This document shows, piece after piece, positions 51,507-59,879 of a DNA stretch of 64,000 nt (position 1 is its first letter; each line of letters starts with the position of its first letter). The notes under the pieces are model-generated. The model searched no databases. It was not told the DNA's origin and saw nothing but the letters and a program-made list of their open reading frames with translations. The translations under genes were made by a program, and so were the position numbers. The stretch lies in contig NZ_JAUJZH010000039.1 in the NCBI RefSeq assembly GCF_030486595.1, positions 1-64,000 on the forward strand. Reading direction: 5' to 3'. The DNA is from Variovorax ginsengisoli. GTDB taxonomy: Bacteria > Pseudomonadota > Gammaproteobacteria > Burkholderiales > Burkholderiaceae_C.

Positions 51507-52382
51507 ATGCCCCTTGACCTCCCTCATGGCTTTGCAAGCCAGCAAGAAATCGATGAGTCGTACAACCCGCGGCTGCGCGCCGTTGATCTGAACGCTTCGT
51601 TACAGCACTATGTCCAAAGAAGCCAACAGGCTCGCGAGCAGTTGGGCTATCGGGGTCAAGTGCCCTACGGCCCGACACTGGCAGAGACGCTGGACATCGT
51701 GGCGTCCGAACGGCCCGGCGCACCGGTCTTCTTCTATGTCCATAGCGGTTACTGGCGCATGAACGCCGCACGCGACTTCACGCAGGTGGCCTTCGGCGCG
51801 CACGCGCGCGGCTTCACCACCGTTCTGGTCGACCACGCGCTGTGCCCGCAGGTCACGCTCGACGAGATCGTGCGGCAGGTGCGCTCTGCGGCAGCCTGGG
51901 TCATCCGAAACATTGCCGACTACGGTGGTGACCCGGGACGCATCGTGATCGGAGGCCATTCGGCAGGAGCCCATCTGGGCGCGATGCTGCTGTGCACCGC
52001 GTGGCGAGAGGACTATGGACTATCCGATGATCCATTCTCGGGTGCGGTGCTCGTGAGCGGTCTGTATGACATCGCGCCGCTGCGCTACAGCTATCTACAG
52101 CCATCGATTCAGCTCGACGAGGCGAGCGTCCTGCGCAACTCGCCGGTGCGCCGCGTTCGCCGGTGCCCTACGCCTGTGCTGCTGAGCTGGGGTTCGCTGG
52201 AACAAGCAGCCTTTCAACGTCAGTCGACGGCGATGGGCGAGGCGTGGCTCGCAGTCGGCAACGAGGCGGAGCTCATGGTGCAGCCCGACGAGGATCACTT
52301 CACGGCGATCAGGGGCTTCGAGCATGGCGACAGCATGCTTTGCGCCGCCCTCGAGCGCATGGCCGGTGGTGCCGCGCGTTGA
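51507..52382 (+). CDS. alpha/beta hydrolase, kynurenine-formamidase-like
   Basis: This 291-residue hydrolase has an oxyanion motif FFYVHSGYWR (HGGYW in arylformamidases). The nucleophile elbow is IGGHSAGAHLGAML, with acid and base near VLLSWGSLEQ and PDEDHFTAIRGFE. This order fits kynurenine-formamidase/esterase relatives that cleave formyl-anilines or small esters. ATG 51507 (MPLDLPHGFASQQEID) is preferred to an upstream ATG at 51480. It converges on the DJ-1-like gene with a hairpin between them. No tryptophan-pathway gene is nearby, so another amide or ester is possible. Confidence 0.82.
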   Translation: MPLDLPHGFASQQEIDESYNPRLRAVDLNASLQHYVQRSQQAREQLGYRGQVPYGPTLAETLDIVASERPGAPVFFYVHSGYWRMNAARDFTQVAFGAHARGFTTVLVDHALCPQVTLDEIVRQVRSAAAWVIRNIADYGGDPGRIVIGGHSAGAHLGAMLLCTAWREDYGLSDDPFSGAVLVSGLYDIAPLRYSYLQPSIQLDEASVLRNSPVRRVRRCPTPVLLSWGSLEQAAFQRQSTAMGEAWLAVGNEAELMVQPDEDHFTAIRGFEHGDSMLCAALERMAGGAAR

Positions 52383-52390
52383 GGGCATGC

Positions 52391-52420
52391 TCGACGCTGA
52401 GGGGATCTTGCCAGCGTCGA
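52391..52420. terminator. convergent hairpin between the hydrolase and DJ-1-like genes
   Basis: TCGACGCTG (52391-52399) and CAGCGTCGA (52412-52420) form a perfect 9-bp stem with a 12-base loop in the 48-bp gap between convergent stops. It lacks a T-run but its place suits a bidirectional transcription stop. Confidence 0.55.
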
Positions 52421-52430
52421 ACGCGTCGCG

Positions 52431-53024
52431 TCACTCGTGTCGGATTTCAGTACCCAGCACCTTCAGGCATTCGCGGATGAAGGCGGCCAGCGCCGTCCAT
52501 CCCTTGGCCGAGACCATCGTGCCGTCCACGTAGGCGTCGGTGGGCGACAGGTCGATGAAGGTGCCACCGGCCAGCGTCACTTCGGGCTCGCACGCGCCAA
52601 GGCCCGCGACCTTCTTGCCGCGCACGACGCCATCGACTGCGATCAGGATCTGCACCCCATGGCAGATGGTGAAGATGGGCTTCTTCTTCTCATGAAAATG
52701 CCGAACGATGGCCTGCACACGTTTATCTGTGCGGATGTATTCGGGGCCACGGCCACCGGCGCAGTACACGGCGTGGTACTGGTCGAGCTGGGTCTCCGCT
52801 TCTGAGAAGGTCTTGTTGATCGCCGCATAGTGACCCAGTTTCTCGGTGTAGGTCTGGTCACCTTCGAAGTCGTGCAGCGAGGTCTTGATCAGATCACCTG
52901 CCTTCTTGTCAGGACAGACGACGTGAACGGTGTGACCCACGGCTTCCATGGCTTGCTCAAAGACGAAGATTTCATACTCCTCCGTGAACTCGCCGGTAAG
53001 CATGAGGATTTTCTTGCCTGGCAT
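52431..53024 (-). CDS. DJ-1/PfpI family protein
   Basis: This 197-residue class I glutamine-amidotransferase-like protein has the start KKILMLTGEFTEEYEIFVFE. The nucleophile Cys is in IFTICHGVQILIA and the acid Glu in GEFTEEYE. The family includes chaperones, deglycases and isocyanide hydratase, which cannot be told apart here. AAGGAG lies 9-10 bp before ATG 53024. It follows the ribose-type ABC operon on the same strand, but a good terminator separates them, so it is probably transcribed alone. Confidence 0.87.
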   Translation of the reverse strand: MPGKKILMLTGEFTEEYEIFVFEQAMEAVGHTVHVVCPDKKAGDLIKTSLHDFEGDQTYTEKLGHYAAINKTFSEAETQLDQYHAVYCAGGRGPEYIRTDKRVQAIVRHFHEKKKPIFTICHGVQILIAVDGVVRGKKVAGLGACEPEVTLAGGTFIDLSPTDAYVDGTMVSAKGWTALAAFIRECLKVLGTEIRHE

Positions 53025-53045
53025 GGTGTTGCGCTCCTTGTGGTT

Positions 53046-53072
53046 AAAAACGAAAAGCGACTCGTGTCGCTT
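53046..53072 (-). terminator. Rho-independent terminator of the ribose-type ABC operon
   Basis: On the minus strand AAGCGAC-ACGA-GTCGCTT forms a 7-bp stem, followed by TTCGTTTTT (53046-53054 in plus coordinates). It starts 24 bp after the receptor stop. This is the clearest intrinsic terminator in the window. Confidence 0.8.
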
Positions 53073-53095
53073 CTTGGGGAATGGTCGGTTCGAAC

Positions 53096-54049
53096 TCAGA
53101 ACGGTGAATCCGGGAAGTAGTACTCCTTGGCGTTCTTTTGCGTGATCAGCGGTGCATCCAGCTTGAGCGCGCCACGCACGGGCGCTTTGCCGACAAGGTT
53201 CGCCACGGTCAAGTAGATGGCCGTCTTGATCATCGAGGGTGGATAGGGCGTCTCCACCGGCGTCAGGGCATCGTTATCGATCACCTTCTTGACGACGTCC
53301 TTCATGCCGTTGCCACCCAATGCGTATTTGATGTCCTTGCGCTTGGACTGCTTGATCGCTTCCAGAACGCCCAAGAGCATGTCGTCGTCGTTGGCCCACA
53401 CCGCGTCGATTTGCGGATACTTGGCCAGGTAGTCCTGCATCAGCTTGAAGGCCTTGTCGCTGTTCCAATCGGCGTACTGAATGTCGAGGATCTTCAGGTT
53501 TGATCCCTTGATGCCGTCCTGGAAGCCCTTGATGCGCTCGTCGTCGATCACCGTCGGAATCCCGCGAAGCACGACGAGGTTGCCCTTGCCGCCGAGCTTG
53601 TCAGCCAGAAATTTCGCGGTGTTGCGGCCCACGGCGATGTTGTCGCCTGCCACGTAGAGATCCTGGATGGTCGGATCACTGAGCCCGCGATCGACGACGG
53701 TGACGAACGTCCCCTTTTCCTTGACTGCCTTGACCGGCAGCGTCAGTTCTTCAGAGGTGTGTGGAAGAATCACCAGCGCCGCGAGCTTGCGCCCGGCGGA
53801 AAGATCTTCGAGCGCGCTGACCTGTGCCGATGCCGAGGGCGAGGTCTTGACCACGACCTCGATCTGATCCTTGTAGGCACTGTTTATCTCCTTGGCCGCA
53901 GCCTGTGCGTGGTAGACCACGCCTGCAGTCCAGCCGTGATCGGCTGCTGGAATTGAAACTGCGATCACCTTCTTGTCGGCGCCGTAGGCACCACCTGCCG
54001 CCAGCAGCGCTGCCAACGCCGCAACGGCCATCCACTTCGACTTCATCAT
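53096..54049 (-). CDS. ribose-type ABC transporter substrate-binding protein (RbsB-like)
   Basis: This is a 317-residue periplasmic sugar-type receptor (Peripla_BP_4). The signal peptide ends AAGGAYGADK at about residue 25. The mature part shows VIAVSIPAADHGWTAGVVYH, then SASAQVSALEDLSAGRKLAA, VVDRGLSDPTIQDLYVAGDN and VVLRGIPTVIDDERIKGFQD. A GAGGTGA box precedes the doubled ATG. It belongs with the permease and ATPase genes upstream on the same strand. The ligand may be a sugar or sugar-like polyol; the divergent dehydrogenases would fit a polyol or hydroxy acid. Confidence 0.92.
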   Translation of the reverse strand: MMKSKWMAVAALAALLAAGGAYGADKKVIAVSIPAADHGWTAGVVYHAQAAAKEINSAYKDQIEVVVKTSPSASAQVSALEDLSAGRKLAALVILPHTSEELTLPVKAVKEKGTFVTVVDRGLSDPTIQDLYVAGDNIAVGRNTAKFLADKLGGKGNLVVLRGIPTVIDDERIKGFQDGIKGSNLKILDIQYADWNSDKAFKLMQDYLAKYPQIDAVWANDDDMLLGVLEAIKQSKRKDIKYALGGNGMKDVVKKVIDNDALTPVETPYPPSMIKTAIYLTVANLVGKAPVRGALKLDAPLITQKNAKEYYFPDSPF

Positions 54050-54159
54050 TTGTCACCTCTAACCTGTGTAGATTGATGCATGGACCTGAATCATGTGCAC
54101 CCGAGTGGTCCGGACACGGGGCAATTTCACAAACTGGTTGTTCGAGAGCTCTCGACGGT

Positions 54160-55155
54160 CTACTTCTTCGAGAGGCGCTGCACCAGCATCGCGATGATGA
54201 TGATTGCGCCTTGCACGGCGCCGACCAGGTACTCGGAGACCAGGTCGGACAGCACCATCAGGTTGGCGATGAGTTCCAGCACCACGGCACCGGCCAGCGT
54301 GCCCCAGATGCGGCCTTTGCCGCCGCGCAGGACGGTTCCACCAATCACCACCGCGGTGATCACCTGGAGTTCCCACAGCAGCCCGGTCGTCGGCGTGGCC
54401 GCACCGAGGCGTGGTACGTAGCAGATCGCGGCGATTGCCACGCAGACGCCCTGGACCATGTAGGCGATGGTTCGCGTCTTGATGACCGAGATGCCCGAGT
54501 AGCGCGCCACGTCCTCGTTGGCGCCCACTGCGGCACAGCGGCGTCCGTATTTCATCCGGTAAAGGATGAAGGCGCCTACCGCAGCGACTGCGAGCGAGAC
54601 CAGGATCGGGATGGGCACGCCGCCCACTGTGCCGAAGTAGACGGGGCGGTAAGCATTGCGCAGCGAGGCGTCGATCGGGATCGTGCCGCCGTCGGACATG
54701 TACGTGATGAGCGAGCGGAAGATTCCCATCGTGCCCAGCGTGGCAATGAACGGTTCGATCTTTCCGACTGTAATGATCAATCCGTTGAAAAGACCGCAGG
54801 CCAGGCCCACCAGCAGTGCGACGGCCATGCCTGCTGGGATGGCCCAGACGCCCCATTCGGGCGCCATCCGGTTCATGAGCATGATCATCACGCCGGTAAT
54901 GAACGCGGCCATCGAGCCGACCGAGAGATCGAGCCCACCCGAAGAGATGACGAATGTCGCGCCCACCGCAATGATCGCGATGAACGCGCTGCGTGCGATC
55001 ACGTTGGCGAGGTTGGTGGCGGAGAGGAAGTCGCTGTTGATCAGAAAGCCGATGGCGAGCAACGCGACCAAGGCAACGAAAGGGCCGGCCTCTGTCCAGT
55101 TGATATGCAGTTCGCGTTCCTGCCTCAGCGGCGCGTCCTGGGTGATGGCGTTCAT
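54160..55155 (-). CDS. ribose-type ABC transporter permease (RbsC-like)
   Basis: This 331-residue membrane permease of the BPD_transp_2 family has about eight to ten helices. The family blocks are GLDLSVGSMAAFITGVMIML, then FNGLIITVGKIEPFIATLGT and TRTIAYMVQGVCVAIAAICY. The last is LWELQVITAVVIGGTVLRGG. Its ATG overlaps the ATPase stop (ATGA). A 110-bp gap before the receptor gene is longer than usual. Confidence 0.92.
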   Translation of the reverse strand: MNAITQDAPLRQERELHINWTEAGPFVALVALLAIGFLINSDFLSATNLANVIARSAFIAIIAVGATFVISSGGLDLSVGSMAAFITGVMIMLMNRMAPEWGVWAIPAGMAVALLVGLACGLFNGLIITVGKIEPFIATLGTMGIFRSLITYMSDGGTIPIDASLRNAYRPVYFGTVGGVPIPILVSLAVAAVGAFILYRMKYGRRCAAVGANEDVARYSGISVIKTRTIAYMVQGVCVAIAAICYVPRLGAATPTTGLLWELQVITAVVIGGTVLRGGKGRIWGTLAGAVVLELIANLMVLSDLVSEYLVGAVQGAIIIIAMLVQRLSKK

Positions 55156-56783
55156 GGGGCGTCCTCTTTGATGGGGCTCGGGTTTGCGGCGTCGGCAGCC
55201 AGCGCACCGTCGGTAGTGGCAAGCAGTGCGATGTTGTGTTCGGTCATGCGCTCAGCGCTCACCTCGCCGACGATGCGACCCTGGCGCATCACCAGGACGC
55301 GATCGCAAACGCCGATGAGTTCCTGCATCTCGGAAGAGATGACGATGCAGGCCTTTCCGCGTGCGACCAGCTCCCGGATGAAGGCATAGATCTGAGCCTT
55401 GTTGGCGATATCGATGCCGCGGGTAGGTTCGTCGATGACAACGATGGAGGGATCGGTCAGCAGTACCTTCGCGAGCAACAGCTTCTGCTGGTTGCCGCCG
55501 GACAGTTGGCCTGCGCGGGTGCTCTTGCCCTTGAGGCGGATGTCATACGTGCTGACCGCTTCCTGCAGCCCCTCGGCTTCACGGCGCTGGCGCAGCCAGA
55601 CCCCGGGATGGAACCGCGTGAGTGCCGACAACGTAAGATTGGGTGCGAGTCGCTCCTGCAGCAGCAAGCCCTTGCCCTTGCGGTCTTCGGTCAGGTAGCC
55701 GATGCCAAGTTCGATCGCCTCACGCATCGATCGGATGTGAACGGATCGGCCATCGAGTTCGACCTGGGCCTTTGCCGGACGCAATCCCAGCAGCCCTTCG
55801 AACAGTTCCGTTCGGCCGGCCCCGATCATTCCTGCAAAGCCGAGAACCTCGCCGCGATGCGCGACGAAGGAAGCATCGTGAACCAGCCGCGGCACGTTCG
55901 CGCTTCGCACCTGCAGGATTGGCTCGCCCCGCACACCGGTCTTGGGCGGGTAGAGGGCGGAGAGTTCACGCCCCACCATCAACCGTGCCATGTCCGGCTG
56001 GCTCAGGCTGTGGCCGGGATACGTACCCACGGTTCGGCCATCGCGCAGCACGGTCACCTTGTCGCCGAGGCGCTGCACCTCTTCCAGTCGGTGGCTGATA
56101 TAGAGCACCGCGATGTTCTGCGACTTGAGCCGGAAGATGATGCGCAGCAGCCGATCCACCTCTTCGCCGGTCAGGACGGCCGTGGGCTCGTCGAAGATGA
56201 CGATCCGGTGCTCGTCGAGCAGCGCCCGGGCGATCTGAACCATTTGGCGGTCGGCCAGGGGGACGTCACGCACGAGCGCCCGCGGGGAGGCATGGCAACC
56301 CAGTTCAGCAAGCTTCCGGGCGGCCAGCCGATGCATGGTCCGATCGTCGACCATGCCGTGGCGCGTCAGTTCGCGACCGAGGAAAACGTTTTCGGCCACC
56401 GTCAGGCCATCCGCCAGCAGAATCTCCTGGTGCACGAGCACGATGCCCGCGTCCTGCGCCTGGTGCGGCCCGTTGAAGCTCACCGCCCTGGCGTCGAGGA
56501 AGATCTCACCATCGCTCGGTGCCACGTGGCCGGACAGAAGCTTCATCAGCGTGGACTTGCCGGCGCCGTTCTCGCCGATGATCGCGTGAATCTCGCCGGG
56601 GAAGATGTCGAGCGTCACTCCGCTGAGCACGGTCACGCCCGCATACTGCTTGCCGAGTTCGTGCGTGCGCAGCAGTGGGGCGGCGGTTCCTTCGGCGGGC
56701 GAGGCGTCGAGGGCGGCTTCACCGACTCGCGGTGACACCGTGACGAGGCGCGACCATGGGCGCTCGAGCATCTGTGCGGACAT
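55152..56783 (-). CDS. ribose-type ABC transporter ATPase with two nucleotide-binding domains (RbsA-like)
   Basis: This is a 543-residue double ATPase. The first domain has Walker A GENGAGKST, Q-loop LVHQEILLADG and Walker B IVIFDEPTAVL. The second has the usual degenerate P-loop GMIGAGRTELFEGLLGL, an intact signature LSGGNQQKLLLAKVL and IVVIDEPTRGIDI. The start at ATG 56783 is used; a TTG at 56798 would overlap the GntR stop. A leader of about 35 residues precedes the first domain. Confidence 0.92.
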   Translation of the reverse strand: MSAQMLERPWSRLVTVSPRVGEAALDASPAEGTAAPLLRTHELGKQYAGVTVLSGVTLDIFPGEIHAIIGENGAGKSTLMKLLSGHVAPSDGEIFLDARAVSFNGPHQAQDAGIVLVHQEILLADGLTVAENVFLGRELTRHGMVDDRTMHRLAARKLAELGCHASPRALVRDVPLADRQMVQIARALLDEHRIVIFDEPTAVLTGEEVDRLLRIIFRLKSQNIAVLYISHRLEEVQRLGDKVTVLRDGRTVGTYPGHSLSQPDMARLMVGRELSALYPPKTGVRGEPILQVRSANVPRLVHDASFVAHRGEVLGFAGMIGAGRTELFEGLLGLRPAKAQVELDGRSVHIRSMREAIELGIGYLTEDRKGKGLLLQERLAPNLTLSALTRFHPGVWLRQRREAEGLQEAVSTYDIRLKGKSTRAGQLSGGNQQKLLLAKVLLTDPSIVVIDEPTRGIDIANKAQIYAFIRELVARGKACIVISSEMQELIGVCDRVLVMRQGRIVGEVSAERMTEHNIALLATTDGALAADAANPSPIKEDAP

Positions 56784-56794
56784 GGATCGGGAGC

Positions 56795-57490
56795 TCAATC
56801 GAAGGCCGGCAGCAGACGGTCGCGCGAGCGCTCGATGTGCGTTCGCATGGCTGCCGCGGCAGCGTCCGGATCGCGGGCGGCAAAGGCGTCGAGCAACGCC
56901 TGGTGTTCGTCCAGGGCGTCTTCGGTGACGCGGCGGTGATACATCAGCCGGAAGATGTGAAAGTGAGCGTGCTGGTAGGTGAGGGTCTGGCGGATGAGCT
57001 CGTTGCCGGCGAATTGCATGATGCGGTCGTGAAAGACCTCGTCCTGGCGTGCAAACGTGGAGTAACGCAGGCGCTCGTCCGCGTCACCCGCGTTGGCCAT
57101 GACCCCTGCAGCCTCGCGCAGGTTCTCGATCTTTTGTGCATCCATCGCGGCAGCCGCCTTGGCCGCGCCGTCCGGCTCCAATAAAAGGCGAAGTTCGTAC
57201 AACTCGTCGAATCGACGCCGCGTGATCTGTGGCGCAGCCCGGTAGCCCACCAGATGCTGCTTGACCACCAGCCCTTCGCCTTCGAGCCGGCCCAGCGCCT
57301 CGCGGATCGGCGTCTGCGAGACGTTCAACTCCCTCACGAGGTTGTCGACCGTGATGCGCTCGCCCGGGGCGATCTTCAGTGCCATCAGCTGGTTGAAGAT
57401 GGCCTCGTAGACGTCCCCGGCCAAGCTGGCCCGGTGGATCGGGGTGGCCCGATGCGCGGCGTCCTCGTTTCGAATGGCGATAGTGCCCAA
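56795..57490 (-). CDS. GntR-family regulator, FadR/FCD subfamily
   Basis: This 231-residue regulator has a winged helix (about 20-85) containing ITVDNLVRELNVSQTPIREA and LGRLEGEGLVVKQ. The helical FCD effector domain (about 95-220) has the metal-site type segment FHDRIMQFAGNELIRQ and a His in TYQHAHFHIFRLM. It heads the ABC operon and is divergent from the dehydrogenase operon, with a palindrome between. FCD regulators bind metal-chelating hydroxy or sugar acids, which fits a hydroxy acid as pathway substrate. Confidence 0.9.
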   Translation of the reverse strand: MGTIAIRNEDAAHRATPIHRASLAGDVYEAIFNQLMALKIAPGERITVDNLVRELNVSQTPIREALGRLEGEGLVVKQHLVGYRAAPQITRRRFDELYELRLLLEPDGAAKAAAAMDAQKIENLREAAGVMANAGDADERLRYSTFARQDEVFHDRIMQFAGNELIRQTLTYQHAHFHIFRLMYHRRVTEDALDEHQALLDAFAARDPDAAAAAMRTHIERSRDRLLPAFD

Positions 57491-57562
57491 CGCTGTCTCC
57501 TGAATGAACTGATCGCGAGTTTCGCGGCAACGAGCGAGATGACGCGACCGATCAGATACTAT

Positions 57563-57574
57563 ATCCTATAGGAT
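57563..57574. promoter_or_regulatory. 12-bp perfect palindrome, GntR operator candidate
   Basis: ATCCTATAGGAT is a perfect palindrome in the AT-rich part of the 102-bp divergent gap, 18 bp before the Ldh-family start codon. FCD-type GntR proteins often bind short dyads with a TATA-like centre. It could control both operons. Confidence 0.6.
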
Positions 57575-57592
57575 CGTATTTAAGGACGCAAG

Positions 57593-58618
57593 TTGAAAAT
57601 TTCCGAACAAGGCGCTTTTGATCTGGCCAGCCGGCTGCTCGAGGCGCACGGCGCGCCGCCCGAGCACGCGGCGCTCCAAGCGCGCGCGCTGGTCGAGGCG
57701 GAACTCAAGGGCCATCCGTCCCACGGCTTGCTGCGCCTGCCGCGCCTCCTTGCGCGCATCGACAGAGGCTTGCTGGCTCCTGGCGCGACGGGCCTACACC
57801 ACTGGACAGCTTCGGCGAGGCTCGACGTCGAGGGCGAGGACGGCTTCGGCCCGGTGGTCGCGATGACAGCCATTCGTCAACTCGAGCAGCGCGTGTCGCA
57901 AACCGGCATCGCGGTGGCGGCCGTCCGCAACAGCAACCACCTCGGCATGCTGGCGTGGTACGTCGAACAGGTCGCCGCCGGGGGCCGCATCGGTATCGCG
58001 ATGTCCTCCAGCGAGGCGCTCGTACATCCCCATGGCGGTACGCGCGCGTTGCTGGGCACCAATCCAATCGCCATCGCCGTTCCCACTGCCGGAAGCCCGC
58101 TGGTGCTGGACCTGGCCACGAGCATCGTCTCCATGGGAAAAATACACCACCATGCGGCCATGGGCCAGCCGATCCCCGAGGGATGGGCGCTCGACGCGAG
58201 TGGCCAGCCCACCACTGATCCGGTTCAGGCGCGTGCAGGCGCGCTGACGCCGTTTGGCGCCGCAAAGGGCTACGGGCTGGGCATCGCGATCGAGTTATGG
58301 GTCGCTGCGATGGCGGGCTCGGCGTTGGCGCCGGACGTGCGCGGCACGCTGGACGCCGATGCCGTATGCAACAAGGGCGACGTGCTGATCGTGATCGAGC
58401 CCGCTGACTCGCCCGACCTGCTGGCACGCCTGGCCGACTATCTCGACGTCATCCGCGCATCCCCAAGCGCCGATGCCCGCTCACCCGTGCGCGTGCCGGG
58501 CGACTTGGCGCAACAGCGGCGCAGTGAGGCGCTGATGCGCGGATTCGACCTTGACCCCGCACTGTGGGCCGAGTTGCAGGCCCTGGACCGTTCCACCTCT
58601 CTCAACCTCGAAGGATGA
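57593..58618 (+). CDS. Ldh-family (malate/ureidoglycolate/L-sulfolactate type) oxidoreductase
   Basis: This 341-residue NAD(P)-dependent dehydrogenase is of the type-2 malate/L-lactate family. Family blocks are GHPSHGLLRLPRLLARIDRG near the start, then VAAVRNSNHLGMLAWYVEQV with the catalytic His. Next come LLGTNPIAIAVPTAGSPLVL and TPFGAAKGYGLGIAIELWVA. It starts at TTG 57593 with AAGGA 6 bp before it. It is the first gene of a three-gene dehydrogenase operon. Members oxidise 2-hydroxy acids; which one is not determined. Confidence 0.88.
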   Translation: MKISEQGAFDLASRLLEAHGAPPEHAALQARALVEAELKGHPSHGLLRLPRLLARIDRGLLAPGATGLHHWTASARLDVEGEDGFGPVVAMTAIRQLEQRVSQTGIAVAAVRNSNHLGMLAWYVEQVAAGGRIGIAMSSSEALVHPHGGTRALLGTNPIAIAVPTAGSPLVLDLATSIVSMGKIHHHAAMGQPIPEGWALDASGQPTTDPVQARAGALTPFGAAKGYGLGIAIELWVAAMAGSALAPDVRGTLDADAVCNKGDVLIVIEPADSPDLLARLADYLDVIRASPSADARSPVRVPGDLAQQRRSEALMRGFDLDPALWAELQALDRSTSLNLEG

Positions 58619-58623
58619 TGACC

Positions 58624-59847
58624 ATGACTCTTTTTGCCGCCCTGAGGCTGCCACCCGAGATCCTGTTCGGCAAGGGACAGCGCCATGCGCTCGCCGCCGT
58701 GGCACGCAAGCACGGCCGGCGCGCGCTCGTTTGCACGGACGCGCGATTCTCCGCAACGCCTGAATTCAAACTGATGATGGCCGCACTCGATGAAGCCAAT
58801 ATCGAGGTACGCCTGATCGACAACGTGGAGCCGGACGTTCCGCTGGACAGCGTCGGCGTCAACGCCGAAGAGGCACGTGCCTTCTCGCCGGACATGGTCA
58901 TCGGCATTGGCGGAGGCAGCTGCATGGACATGGCCAAATGCGTGTCCCTGCTACTCACCCATGGCGGCCGCCTGCAGGACTACTACGGCGAGTTCAAGGT
59001 GCCGGGGCCCGTGCTGCCGGTCATCGCCATGCCCACGACCTCCGGCACCGGATCGGAAGTCACCCCGGTGGCGGTCGTGAGCGATCCCGATCGCACGCTC
59101 AAGGTGGGCATTTCGAGCCCCCACCTGATCGCGGTCGCCGCGATATGCGATCCCGAACTGACCATGACCTGTCCACCGCGTCTGACGGCCATCGCCGGGG
59201 CCGACGCCATGACGCACGCGATCGAATCATTCACCGCCGCGCATCGCGAAGCCACCGCCGAGTTGCCGCAGCGCCACGTCTTCATTGGCAAGAACGCGTT
59301 GAGCGACCATTTCGCGCTGCTCGCGATTCAACTGCTTGGCCGCAGCCTCGAGAAAGCGGTTGCCAACGGCAGCGACGAGCAAGCCCGCGCAGACGTAATG
59401 ATGGGCGCACTCGCTGCGGGGTGCGCCTTCGGCACGGCCGGGACCGCAGCAGCCCACGCGGTGCAGTACCCCGCCGGGGCACTGACCGACACGGCGCACG
59501 GGCTCGGCGTCGCGACGCTGATGCCCTATGTGATGAGCTTCAACCGGTCGGCTGCCGGTGCCGAGTTGGCGCAGATCGGTCGCGCACTCGGCCTCGAAGC
59601 GAGCGGCGACGAGCAGGACCAGGCGGGCGCGGCGATCAAGGAAGTCAGTCGCCTCTTCAAGGCCATCGGGATCACGACCACGCTGGCGGAACTGGGCCTT
59701 GCGGCAGACAAGATCGCATGGACTGCCGAGCAGGCGATGGGGATCGAGCGCCTGATAAAGAACAATCCTCGCCCTTTCGACGCCGCAGCCATGCGCCGCC
59801 TCGTGCAGGCCGCCTTCGACGGCGATCTCCAGGCCGCGGCATGCTGA
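58624..59847 (+). CDS. iron-containing (group III) alcohol dehydrogenase
   Basis: This 407-residue dehydrogenase has NAD-binding GIGGGSCMDMAKCVSLLL and PTTSGTGSEVTPVAVVSDPD. The metal ligands lie in ICDPELTM, ADAMTHAIESF and DTAHGLGVATLMP. ATG 58624 follows AAGGA at 8 bp and is preferred over the in-frame ATG 58615, which overlaps the previous stop. An insertion near AAHREATAELPQRHVFIGKN resembles the sub-group that acts on 4-hydroxybutyrate- or diol-like alcohols. Together with the following semialdehyde dehydrogenase it would take an alcohol to the acid. Confidence 0.88.
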   Translation: MTLFAALRLPPEILFGKGQRHALAAVARKHGRRALVCTDARFSATPEFKLMMAALDEANIEVRLIDNVEPDVPLDSVGVNAEEARAFSPDMVIGIGGGSCMDMAKCVSLLLTHGGRLQDYYGEFKVPGPVLPVIAMPTTSGTGSEVTPVAVVSDPDRTLKVGISSPHLIAVAAICDPELTMTCPPRLTAIAGADAMTHAIESFTAAHREATAELPQRHVFIGKNALSDHFALLAIQLLGRSLEKAVANGSDEQARADVMMGALAAGCAFGTAGTAAAHAVQYPAGALTDTAHGLGVATLMPYVMSFNRSAAGAELAQIGRALGLEASGDEQDQAGAAIKEVSRLFKAIGITTTLAELGLAADKIAWTAEQAMGIERLIKNNPRPFDAAAMRRLVQAAFDGDLQAAAC

Positions 59848-59879
59848 ACCCTGAAACCTTCCTCCCCATTCCCTTGACC

